Positions 41,151 through 49,016 of a stretch of 64,000 bases of DNA are shown one piece after another; position 1 is the stretch's first letter; each line of letters starts with the position of its first letter. A model generated the notes under the pieces. It made no database searches. It was not told the DNA's origin and worked only from the letters and a program-made list of their open reading frames with translations. The position numbers and the translations under genes were made by a program. The stretch comes from Actinoplanes solisilvae (lineage in GTDB: Bacteria > Actinomycetota > Actinomycetes > Mycobacteriales > Micromonosporaceae). The DNA lies in the NCBI RefSeq assembly GCF_003999975.1, contig NZ_RJAC01000029.1, forward strand, positions 30,138-94,137. Direction: 5' to 3'.

Positions 41151-43025
41151 CTACCCACGCTGCGCGTGGCGGGCTGAGTTGCTTTCGGCCAGGTTCCGCA
41201 CTGTCTCAGCGACGAGGACGTTGACCGGTACCTCGCGCAGGAATCGCTCCTGTTGATCGGGTGAGAGCGATCGGGCCTTTCGGCGAACCTCGGCTGCAGC
41301 ACGGCGGACCGCGTTCCTGGCGGCGACAATGTCGCCTCTAGCAGCTAGCACGATGGCGTGATGGACCAACACCTCTTCCGCGTTGACGGCGGCCAGAGCC
41401 CACTTCGCTTCGCGGAGGTGAGCCACTGCGGCGTCACTGGCGAGTAAGGCAGCATCCAAGTCACCGTTTAAGAGCTTGAGGCGTGCAAGGAGCGACAGTG
41501 CGACGACCTCACTACGCAGCATGCCCGTTCGGCGGGTCTGGCCGATCACTCCATCTATCGCCTGTTCGACGGTGTCCAGGGTGCCGCCTTCGCGTGGCCC
41601 TTCCAGGAGCGCGGCGATGTAGAGATTCTCCACGAGGGAGGCAAGGTTCGCCTGCCAATGCCGTGCGGTAGCGGCGCGCGCCTCGTTGAGCAGCGATAGT
41701 CCTGTTGGGTCGCGTAGCCGGACGACCCGGAGCCAGCCGAGGTACGCCAGATTGACCGCATCCCATGCACCGACCTCTCGGCCCGCCGCCAGACCTACGA
41801 CCTCTTCGAGCGTCCGTTGTCCAGCTTCCACCTGCCCGATACCCAACTCTGCCTGCGCGAGATAGTTGAGGCCAATCGGCAGCAAACCGAGCGTTCCGCG
41901 CTCGCGGATGTTGCCGACGGCATCGCGCAGTCTGACGACGGCCGGTCCGAGGTTGCCGGCGTCCATAAGATTGACGCCGATCTGGAGGTAGAGCATGTCT
42001 CGCGCGCGAATGATCACCGGATCATCGCTGAGCCTGACGGCAGGATCGGTCTCAGCAATCTGCGCTGCGGCCAACAGCACATCGATTCCAGCGGCAACGT
42101 CAATCTTCGGAAGCTGGCGGCCGTACTCACAGCCGGCCAGGAGCTGGCTCACACCGTCCCCGCTGGCAACGGCTGCTTCCCAGGATTCGCGTAGCGGTCC
42201 GAGAGCTTGGTGCAAACCCTGCGTGTAGAGCAGGACTTTCCCGTATAGGTAACGAACTCTCACCCGCAAATTGGTGTCCTGCGACTCGTCCGCCGCCGCG
42301 ATAGCATCCCGGGCGAGACGCTCGGTGACATTGGTGCCGTCCGGCTCGCGTTCGGCATTCCAATCCAGCTCGGTCGCCGCCAAGAGAAGTTCCAGGAGCT
42401 GCGCTCGGATCCGGGCCGCCTCGCCCTGTCGGCCACGACCTTCAAGATCTTCCAAACCCTGTCGGCAGATTGCCGCAACCTCCCGGATCGAGGCACCTGT
42501 GCTGGCAAGACTGCATGCCGCCTTGTGGGCGCTCCGACCGGCACCGACGTTGTCGTCTCCGGCACGGTAATGCCGTGCAATGTCCAACAATAGACCGAGA
42601 GGCAATGACGACCGGGCCTGTTGGCTGATCCTCTCCAGCTCCGCAGCGATCGCTCGGTGCCGGCGGCGCCGCTGCCCGGCGCTCTGATCGTTGTACAGCG
42701 TCTGTTGCAGCAGGCCGTGTTCAAAGCGATAGCCGTCCGAATCTGCCCCTACAGCGGGTCCGAGAGCATCGTCGGCTTCGATGAGATCGGTCTCGCGGAC
42801 CAGGCGAAAGAGCTCGCCCAGCTTCGACATGTCGTCGCGCAGGCGGGCGCGCAGGTCGTCGACGCGGCTACGGTCGGCGCGGTCGTTGCTGGCCGAGGCG
42901 GTCCACAGCGAGATGACCAGGGCCAGGCAGGCGGCCAGCACGGTCGTCACCTCACCGGCCCGCCGCAGGTTGACGCCCCGAACCCGAGTCCGGGCGGCCG
43001 AGGCCCAGCGTCGCAGGGTCCTCAT
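41151..43025 (-). CDS. Chimeric ORF: short membrane protein fused to the C-terminal half of an ATPase-TPR regulator
   Basis: 624 residues from an ATG that overlaps the stop of the upstream 87-codon frame. Residues 1-75 (MRTLRRWASAARTRVRGVNL, then one helix in TTVLAACLALVISLWTASAS) look like the start of a small membrane protein. From about residue 80 (ELFRLVRETDLIEADDALGP, RFEHGLLQQTLY) the sequence is the end of the ATPase domain of a large AAA-type regulator, followed by ~500 residues of TPR-like helical repeats. Walker A/B are missing, so nucleotide binding is not expected. The junction near residue 78 looks like a gene fusion by deletion. Whether it is expressed is unknown. Confidence 0.65.
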   Translation of the reverse strand: MRTLRRWASAARTRVRGVNLRRAGEVTTVLAACLALVISLWTASASNDRADRSRVDDLRARLRDDMSKLGELFRLVRETDLIEADDALGPAVGADSDGYRFEHGLLQQTLYNDQSAGQRRRRHRAIAAELERISQQARSSLPLGLLLDIARHYRAGDDNVGAGRSAHKAACSLASTGASIREVAAICRQGLEDLEGRGRQGEAARIRAQLLELLLAATELDWNAEREPDGTNVTERLARDAIAAADESQDTNLRVRVRYLYGKVLLYTQGLHQALGPLRESWEAAVASGDGVSQLLAGCEYGRQLPKIDVAAGIDVLLAAAQIAETDPAVRLSDDPVIIRARDMLYLQIGVNLMDAGNLGPAVVRLRDAVGNIRERGTLGLLPIGLNYLAQAELGIGQVEAGQRTLEEVVGLAAGREVGAWDAVNLAYLGWLRVVRLRDPTGLSLLNEARAATARHWQANLASLVENLYIAALLEGPREGGTLDTVEQAIDGVIGQTRRTGMLRSEVVALSLLARLKLLNGDLDAALLASDAAVAHLREAKWALAAVNAEEVLVHHAIVLAARGDIVAARNAVRRAAAEVRRKARSLSPDQQERFLREVPVNVLVAETVRNLAESNSARHAQRG

Positions 43026-43285
43026 GCGCCACGGTCCAGCTTGGCGGCGGCGCGCTCCATCTGCCGGCCCGCGACGGCGACGGCGACCTGGTCCATGGTG
43101 GTGTTGCGGGCGGCGGGGGCGAGGACCACGGACGAGCCCACGACGTCGCGGAGGCGGTAGAAGACCCCGACGCCGTCGGCGACCGGATGGCCGTCGCGGA
43201 ACTGGTGCACGGCCACGGAGAGCACCTCCGAGTCGGTGCTGCTGTTCGACGAACGCTGGAACAACCGGATCTCGGAGAAGCTCAT
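43022..43285 (-). pseudogene. C-terminal part of an unknown protein, 5'-truncated
   Basis: The 87-codon frame begins MSFSEIRLFQRSSNSSTDSE, but the frame remains coding-like upstream (YIDDLRDNLSRCEDEKTTVP) to about 43375 and then meets a stop, so the real start is lost. The protein has no clear family: beta-rich with FRDGHPVADGVGVFYRLRDV and a helical end. It overlaps the chimeric gene by four bases, evidence of an old operon. Confidence 0.5.
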
Positions 43286-43558
43286 CTCGGCGTCGTCCTT
43301 GTTGGGGACGGTCGTCTTCTCGTCCTCGCACCTGCTCAGGTTGTCGCGCAGGTCGTCGATGTAGTCGGTCGCGTCCGGCTCCTTCGCTGGTCAACGGGGA
43401 GAAGGCATGACTCATCGTGAGACGCGGGGCATTCATCCCGGCAGCCACGGAACGGCCCTTCATCCGTCCTTGATCGGCGTTCCGCAGTGCCGATTCGGCC
43501 GATAACCATCCACTGTGCTGACTCGTTCGCCGGGTGTGAAGGGCCGCTGGGACGAGGG
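43286..43558. other. Remnant/intergenic sequence
   Basis: Contains the decayed 5' part of the preceding frame (to about 43375). Beyond that, nothing coding or structured was recognised up to the DUF1772 gene stop. Confidence 0.4.
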
Positions 43559-44050
43559 TCAGTGCAACTCGCCGCGGACGACCAGAGCCCAGCACAGGCA
43601 CCCGAAGGCGGCAGTGGTGGCGATCGTGCGCACGAGGTTGAAGGCGTTCCAGCGGGCCTCGTTGAAAGCTTCCCGTACGGCGGCCAGGTCGGGAATCGTG
43701 TCGGGATCACCGGCGGCCTTGATCGCGTCGTTGAGCGGCACGTTGACCCGTACGGTGATGACGAAGACGATCGCGTAGAGGACCAGCGCGGCCAGCACCC
43801 AGGGCAGCAGGCGGGCGCCCGGGCTGAGGAACGCGGACGCGGCCGTGAAGACCAGCGCGCCCACGAAACTGAGCAGGAACCACGGGTTGAGGATGGCGCG
43901 GTCCAGGGCCTGGAAGGCGCCGATGAACGTACGGTCGTCGGAACGACCCAGGCCGACCATGACGGTGTGCTGGTAGAGGCCGAACGCGCCGGCCATCAGC
44001 CCGGTGGTCATGGTCGCCGCGATGAGGGCGGTAACGCGCAATGCGAACAT
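43559..44050 (-). CDS. DUF1772 (anthrone-oxygenase-like) membrane protein
   Basis: 163 residues from the ATG at 44050. Four hydrophobic helices are visible: about 3-22 (VTALIAATMTTGLMAGAFGL), 53-75 (PWFLLSFVGALVFTAASAFL), 82-102 (LPWVLAALVLYAIVFVITVR) and one near the C-terminus. The polar motif VNVPLNDAIKAAG after helix 3 and the late EARWNAFNLVRT are diagnostic for DUF1772. Some members are linked to anthrone oxidation in polyketide pathways; most have unknown roles. No polyketide genes are nearby. Confidence 0.88.
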   Translation of the reverse strand: MFALRVTALIAATMTTGLMAGAFGLYQHTVMVGLGRSDDRTFIGAFQALDRAILNPWFLLSFVGALVFTAASAFLSPGARLLPWVLAALVLYAIVFVITVRVNVPLNDAIKAAGDPDTIPDLAAVREAFNEARWNAFNLVRTIATTAAFGCLCWALVVRGELH

Positions 44051-44274
44051 GCACCCAGTCAACCGGCCGGCGGATGCGGCGGGCCATCGCCGAGCGTCTA
44101 CACCTCATAAGTGGAACGCGCAGGCCTTTGTTTCGACCTTGTCTTGTGCCAAGATGACTCACGACAACATGTTCCAGACAGCACATCAGCGGAGGAGCCG
44201 TGCCGGTTGTTGCCGTGAGAAAGGCCGAACGTGGCACGCTGGGGATGACAAGCACCGAGAGGTGGGGCGATCCT

Positions 44275-44826
44275 ATGAGCGTGTCAGTGCTGGAACACCC
44301 GGGACCGTGGAGCGAGGACGAGTTCTTCGCGCTCGGCGAGACCCTCAGTCGGGTCGAGCTGATCGATGGGAGCCTGTGGGTGAGCCCCTCACCGACCAAA
44401 CGTCATCAAGACATAGTTTCACTACTGACCGTCGAGCTCTACCACGCCGCCAAGCGATCAGGTCTGCGGTTTCTGCAGGACGCAAATCTTCGACTGGCGG
44501 ACGGACGTATCGTCGAGCCCGACATCGTCATAGCCGACACCGACATCAAAGGCCTGGTCGTCGAAGCCGCCGAGGTCAAGCTGGTCATCGAAGTGGTCTC
44601 GCCGAGCAACGCCGCGACAGATCGCCTGTTCAAGCCACAGCTGTACGCGGCGGCCCAAATCGCCTGGTACCTGCGCGTGGAACAGCCGAAGGACTCGGTC
44701 GAGCTTCACCTCCAGAGGCTCGACGGCGATCACTATGTTCCACACGCCGTCGCGAGGCCGGGCGAGGTCCTTGCCTGGGAGGAACCTTTCCCCCACCAGA
44801 TCGACGTGGCGTCGCTGTTGCCGTAG
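44275..44826 (+). CDS. Uma2-family PD-(D/E)XK endonuclease-like protein
   Basis: 183 residues from the ATG at 44275 (a start at 44245 is possible). The PD-(D/E)XK core is visible: the first acidic residue in VELIDGSLWVSPSP, then EPDIVIADTD (Asp of the PD motif) and LVIEVVSPSN with the E-x-V variant lacking the lysine typical of this family. Uma2/DUF820 proteins are abundant in actinobacteria and cyanobacteria as scattered copies, possibly nuclease domains of mobile or conflict systems. It stands alone and is followed by a strong hairpin. Confidence 0.9.
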   Translation: MSVSVLEHPGPWSEDEFFALGETLSRVELIDGSLWVSPSPTKRHQDIVSLLTVELYHAAKRSGLRFLQDANLRLADGRIVEPDIVIADTDIKGLVVEAAEVKLVIEVVSPSNAATDRLFKPQLYAAAQIAWYLRVEQPKDSVELHLQRLDGDHYVPHAVARPGEVLAWEEPFPHQIDVASLLP

Positions 44827-44833
44827 GCGTCTC

Positions 44834-44870
44834 GCCCGGGGCGCTGCCGGATGGTGGCGGCGCCCCGGGC
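44834..44870. terminator. Bidirectional hairpin between Uma2 and the secreted-protein gene
   Basis: GCCCGGGGCGC (44834-44844) and GCGCCCCGGGC (44860-44870) pair perfectly over 11 bp. It lies between two convergent stops (44826 and 44877) and can serve both. Confidence 0.75.
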
Positions 44871-44876
44871 CTTACG

Positions 44877-45893
44877 TCACGGGGCGGTGAGTGGAGCGTT
44901 CAGGCCATCGGATGAAGTGCGCGGGGTCAGGCGGCTGCCGGCCGGGACGTTCAGCGGGAAGCCGAGGTTGCCCAGGCGGCCGCGGACCTGGTTCTGGGCC
45001 TGGCAGTCCTCGGTGCAGTCAGTCGGCGGGTTCGCGACCTCGGTGGCGTCCTCGCCGGTCACGAAGCCCATGCGGCCGCCGCTGGCGACGTCCCAGATGC
45101 TGGTGGCGCCGCAGTGGTCGCGGGTCTCGGCAAGGCCGAGGTTGTTGGTGAAGTCGGGGCCGCACGAGGCCTGCGGGATGCGGGTGGCGACCTGGGCGCT
45201 GTCGCGGATGATCAGGCGCGGGGCGGTTTCGCTGCCGGGGTTGACGCGTGGGGTCACGCGGACGCAGAAGTCGCCGGGCGGGCCGGTCACCGGGGAGGTG
45301 CAGCCGGAGCCGAGGAAGCGGCCGAGCTGGGCCCGGAAGTTCGGGTTGTCGTAGTAGAAGGCCGTGTCGGCGGCCGTGTGCACGATGCGGGTGCGGGTGC
45401 CGTCGCCGCGTTCGGGTTCCGTTTGGAAGATGCCGCCCTGCGCGCAGTCCTTGGCCTGGATCTTCATGCTGACGCCGCCCGGGCCGGTGCGGATGATCGA
45501 CATCTCCTCGTCGCGCAGCTCGAGGCGGATGCCGCCGGCGAGCGTGACCCCGCGCAGGTCGGGAATCTTGCTGGCGAAGACGGCCGTCGGGCGGCCGCCG
45601 GTCATGTCGCCGACGTTGGGGGCGCCGGTGAACGTGTAGTCGTAAATGGCGAAGTTGGCCGGGTCGACCGTGAACCGCGTGTATCGGCCCTGCACGGTGA
45701 ACCGGCCGGCCGGGGCGGCGACCGTGCCGCGGAACCGGTTGCTGGTGCCGGTGCGACCCAGCGTGGTGTAGCTGCCGCCCACACAGAACCGGGAACTGGC
45801 CGCCTGGGCCGCGGGAGCCGCGACGACGACCGAGACCAGGGGTGCTGCCATCATGACCGCGGCCAGGGCCGCGAAACGCTTCGAGATCAACAT
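44877..45893 (-). CDS. Secreted protein of unknown function
   Basis: 338 residues from the ATG at 45893 (MLISKRFAALAAVMMAAPLV), with a signal peptide cleaved near AQA (residues 31-33). The mature part is beta-rich and has about ten cysteines, often in pairs that suggest disulphides (SRFCVGGSY, CTEDCQAQN); it includes RYTRFTVDPANFAIYDYTFT and a C-terminal QNQVRGRLGNLGFPLNVPAG. I do not recognise the fold. It lies 36 bp downstream of the PLP decarboxylase on the same strand and may be co-transcribed, without an obvious functional link. Confidence 0.8.
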   Translation of the reverse strand: MLISKRFAALAAVMMAAPLVSVVVAAPAAQAASSRFCVGGSYTTLGRTGTSNRFRGTVAAPAGRFTVQGRYTRFTVDPANFAIYDYTFTGAPNVGDMTGGRPTAVFASKIPDLRGVTLAGGIRLELRDEEMSIIRTGPGGVSMKIQAKDCAQGGIFQTEPERGDGTRTRIVHTAADTAFYYDNPNFRAQLGRFLGSGCTSPVTGPPGDFCVRVTPRVNPGSETAPRLIIRDSAQVATRIPQASCGPDFTNNLGLAETRDHCGATSIWDVASGGRMGFVTGEDATEVANPPTDCTEDCQAQNQVRGRLGNLGFPLNVPAGSRLTPRTSSDGLNAPLTAP

Positions 45894-45929
45894 GACGGGC
45901 ACTCTCACCCTCCGTCACCTAACCCAGCG

Positions 45930-47327
45930 TTATTTGATGGTTAAAGCAACATTAAGCTCACGCACCACCTCCACGAAGAGATCGACGTCGGCCGCGGTGG
46001 TGCGCCAGTTGACGATCGCCGGGCGCAGAGCAACCCTGCCGTCGTAGACCGTCGTGCCGGCGTAGACGCGGCCGTCGGCCAGTAGGGCGGCACCCAGGCG
46101 GCGATTGTGCTCATCCAGGTCGGAAACGCCTGGCGGGACCGCGCGGAAGCAGACAATGCAGAGCGGAACATCGGCCAGACGCTCCAGGTCGGGCGCGGCG
46201 TCGACGAGCGCGGCCAGGTGCTGGGTGAGGTCGAGGTGGCGCTCGACCATCTCGCGGTGACCGTCACGGCCGTACGCGGCCAGGGTCGCCCAGATCGGCA
46301 GCGAGCGTGCTCTGCGTGACGATTCTGAGCCTAACAGAGCGTAACCGCTGGCCGGGTCGCCAGGGCCGGGCAGGTAGGCCGCGCCGGGCATGCCGAACGC
46401 CGCCCCCAGCCGCGCGGGTTCGCGCAGAAGGGCGAACCCGCTCTCGTACGGCACGTTGAGCCACTTGTGTGCGTCGGCGGCGATCGAGTCGGCCCGCTCG
46501 ATGCCCTCGACCAGGTGCTCCGTGCGCGGCGACAGGGCCGCGAAGAGGCCGAACGCCCCGTCGACGTGCAGCCAGCAGCCGAACTCCTCGGCCAGGCCGG
46601 CCAGCGCGGCGATCGGGTCGAAGTCGCCGGCGTTCACCTCGCCCGCGTTCGCGATGATCACCGCCGGGGCGCCGCCGAGGCCGGTCAGGTGAGCGCGCAT
46701 GCCGTCGAGGTCGGCCCGCCCGGCGCCGTCGCGGGCGAAGACGGTCACCGCCGTACGCCCGTGGCCGAGCATCTGCAGGGCCTTGCGGGCGCTGGCGTGC
46801 ACGTAGCCCGACGAGATCACCGGCATGCGCGGCAGGCCGGACAACCCGTCAGCGGCCGTGTCGGCCCCGAGACGGGCGCCCCACCAGTGGGTCGCGCAGC
46901 CGAGAGACGTGAAGTTGGCGAAGGTCGCGCTGGCCACGAGCGCCCCGCCCCACGAGGTGGGCAGCCCGAACAGGGAGCGCAGCCAGTCGAGCGCGACCGT
47001 CTCAACCTCGTGTGCGAACGGCGACGAGATCTTGGAGAACGCGTTCTGGTCGAGCAGCGCCGCCGTCCAGTCGGCGGCCAGGGCCGCGGGGGTGACGCCG
47101 CCGGTGACGAAGTGGAAGAACCGCGGGCCGGACGACGTGGTCGCCGCGGCCGCGCCGACCCGCAGCAGCCGCTCGATCACCTCGCCCGGGTCGGAGCCCT
47201 CGGCGGGCAGCGGCCCGCCCAGCGACTCGAGCAGCTCGAGGGCTGCCCCGTCTTGGACGGGCCGCGTGGAAAGGGACTCGAGATAGGGCCTGGCTGCTGC
47301 GTACACCTGCCCGAGAAGATCCGACAT
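45930..47327 (-). CDS. Pyridoxal-phosphate-dependent decarboxylase (group II)
   Basis: 465 residues of PLP fold type I. The cofactor lysine is in DSIAADAHKWLNVPYESG (about residue 285), the ring-stacking region in GYVHASARKALQMLG near 173-187, and LHVDGAFG carries the aspartate that pairs with the pyridine nitrogen. The family decarboxylates aromatic or acidic amino acids (tryptophan, tyrosine, glutamate, aspartate, diaminobutyrate); FFHFVTGG at about 69-76 fits the aromatic or diaminobutyrate subgroup, but the substrate cannot be fixed. It may share a transcript with the secreted protein downstream. Confidence 0.92.
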   Translation of the reverse strand: MSDLLGQVYAAARPYLESLSTRPVQDGAALELLESLGGPLPAEGSDPGEVIERLLRVGAAAATTSSGPRFFHFVTGGVTPAALAADWTAALLDQNAFSKISSPFAHEVETVALDWLRSLFGLPTSWGGALVASATFANFTSLGCATHWWGARLGADTAADGLSGLPRMPVISSGYVHASARKALQMLGHGRTAVTVFARDGAGRADLDGMRAHLTGLGGAPAVIIANAGEVNAGDFDPIAALAGLAEEFGCWLHVDGAFGLFAALSPRTEHLVEGIERADSIAADAHKWLNVPYESGFALLREPARLGAAFGMPGAAYLPGPGDPASGYALLGSESSRRARSLPIWATLAAYGRDGHREMVERHLDLTQHLAALVDAAPDLERLADVPLCIVCFRAVPPGVSDLDEHNRRLGAALLADGRVYAGTTVYDGRVALRPAIVNWRTTAADVDLFVEVVRELNVALTIK

Positions 47328-47389
47328 GCGTGCAGGTTACTGCCGTCGCGGCGGCCCGGCGTCTGCCTCAGGTATGACGCGGCGGGCGG

Positions 47390-48718
47390 TCAGACGCGGC
47401 TATAAATTCGGCCATGTCCCGGCCGCATATAGACCACCCAGGTGACCGCCACACACACGGCGTAAAAGGCGATGAAGGCCAGATAGGCCGCGTCGGCCGA
47501 CCCGGTGGCCAGGAACGACTGCCGGAAGGCCAGGTTGACCAGCACTCCACCGAAGGCCCCGATCGCCCCCGCGATCCCGATCACCGCCCCCGACAACCGC
47601 CGCGCTTCCAGGGAGTCGTGCGGGTGCTTGCGCTTGAAGATCGCCGGGATCATCTTGTACGTCGACCCGTTGCCGATCCCGCTGAACACGAAGAGCGCGA
47701 TGAACCCGGCGATGTAGAGCGGCAACGACCGCACCTGCGCCGCGAGCAGCACCACCGCCGCCCCCACGCCCATCGCGATGAAGTTGACGAAGGTGACCCG
47801 CGCCCCGCCGAGCCGGTCGGCCAGCGCACCCCCGACCGGCCGGATCAGCGACCCGAGCAGCGGCCCCAGGAAGGTCAGGTAGGCGGCCTTGACCGGCGTG
47901 CTGAACACGTCGGCGAACTGCACCTGCAGCACCTGCCCGAAGGCGAAGCCGAAACCGATGAACGACCCGAACGTGCCGATGTAGAGCACCGACATGATCC
48001 AGGTGTGCGGTTCCCGCACGGCGTCTCTCATACCTCTTTTCTCGTTGCGGGCCTGCGACAGGTTGTCCATGTAGAGCGCGGACCCGAGCGCGGCCAGCAC
48101 GATCAGCGGGATGTAGATGCCGGCCACCACCCCCGGGTGCCCCGCGCCGAGCACGGCCAGCACGAAGAGCCCGACGAGCTGCACCGCGGCCACGCCCAGG
48201 TTCCCGCCGCCGGCGTTGATGCCCAGCGCCCACCCCTTGAGCCGGTCGGGGTAGTACGCGTTGATGTTCGTCATCGACGAGGCGAAGTTGCCGCCGCCGA
48301 CGCCCGCGACCGCGGCCAGGATCAGCAGCGTCGAATAGTCGACCCCGGGCCGGATAAGGAAGGCCGCCAGCACCGACGGGACGAGCAGGAGGGCGGCGCT
48401 GAAGACCGTCCAGTTACGGCCGCCGAAGCGGGCCACGGCGAAGCTGTACGGGATCCGCAGCGCGGCGCCGACGAGCGTGGGCACCGCGGTCAGCAGGAAC
48501 TTCCCGGCGGGGTCGATGCCGTACGCGGGGCCGAGGAACAGCACGAGCACCGACCACAGGGACCAGACCGAGAACCCGATGTGCTCCGACGTGATCGAGA
48601 AGATCAGGTTGCGGCGGGCGATCGGCGCGCCGGTGCTGTTCCAGAAAGCGGGGTCCTCGGGCCGCCAGTCGTCGATCCATTGGCCCTTCAACGAGGGCGC
48701 GGGCAGGGTGGCCGTCAT
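47390..48718 (-). CDS. narK: Nitrate/nitrite transporter, NarK type (MFS)
   Basis: 442 residues with about 12 membrane helices. Two glycine-rich nitrate signatures are visible: AGVGGGNFASSMTNINAYYP (about 140-159), and the FSGIGNGSTYKMIPAIF block (about 345-361). It imports nitrate for assimilation and/or exports nitrite. It is the last gene of the nitrate locus and starts one base after the nirD stop, so it is co-transcribed with the reductases. Confidence 0.95.
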   Translation of the reverse strand: MTATLPAPSLKGQWIDDWRPEDPAFWNSTGAPIARRNLIFSITSEHIGFSVWSLWSVLVLFLGPAYGIDPAGKFLLTAVPTLVGAALRIPYSFAVARFGGRNWTVFSAALLLVPSVLAAFLIRPGVDYSTLLILAAVAGVGGGNFASSMTNINAYYPDRLKGWALGINAGGGNLGVAAVQLVGLFVLAVLGAGHPGVVAGIYIPLIVLAALGSALYMDNLSQARNEKRGMRDAVREPHTWIMSVLYIGTFGSFIGFGFAFGQVLQVQFADVFSTPVKAAYLTFLGPLLGSLIRPVGGALADRLGGARVTFVNFIAMGVGAAVVLLAAQVRSLPLYIAGFIALFVFSGIGNGSTYKMIPAIFKRKHPHDSLEARRLSGAVIGIAGAIGAFGGVLVNLAFRQSFLATGSADAAYLAFIAFYAVCVAVTWVVYMRPGHGRIYSRV

Positions 48719-48719
48719 T

Positions 48720-49016
48720 TCACTCCCCCAGCAGAATCTGGTCGTCGTCGAGGCGTACGGGATAGGTCGTCAGGTCTTGCTGACCGCTCAGCGAGCAGCC
48801 GGTCGTCAGGTCCCAGGCGTTCAGGTGCATCGGACAGAGCACCTGCCGCAGGTCGATCTGCCCGTCGGCGAGAGGGCCGCCCTTGTGCGGGCACACCGCC
48901 TGGGTGGCGCGCAGTGAGCCGTCCCGCAGCCGGAAGACGGCGACCATCCGCCCGTCCACGGCATAGGTGCGGCCCTCGCCGAGCGGAATGTCGTGGATCG
49001 AGCCGAGCGCCGTCAT
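48720..49016 (-). CDS. nirD: Nitrite reductase (NADH) small subunit
   Basis: 98 residues; a Rieske-type domain with the [2Fe-2S] ligands Cys-x-His in VCPHKGGPLADG and Cys-x2-His in LCPMHLNAWDL. NirD is the small subunit of the assimilatory, cytoplasmic NADH nitrite reductase, which reduces nitrite to ammonium. Its ATG overlaps the nirB stop (ATGA), the normal gene order for nirBD. Confidence 0.97.
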   Translation of the reverse strand: MTALGSIHDIPLGEGRTYAVDGRMVAVFRLRDGSLRATQAVCPHKGGPLADGQIDLRQVLCPMHLNAWDLTTGCSLSGQQDLTTYPVRLDDDQILLGE

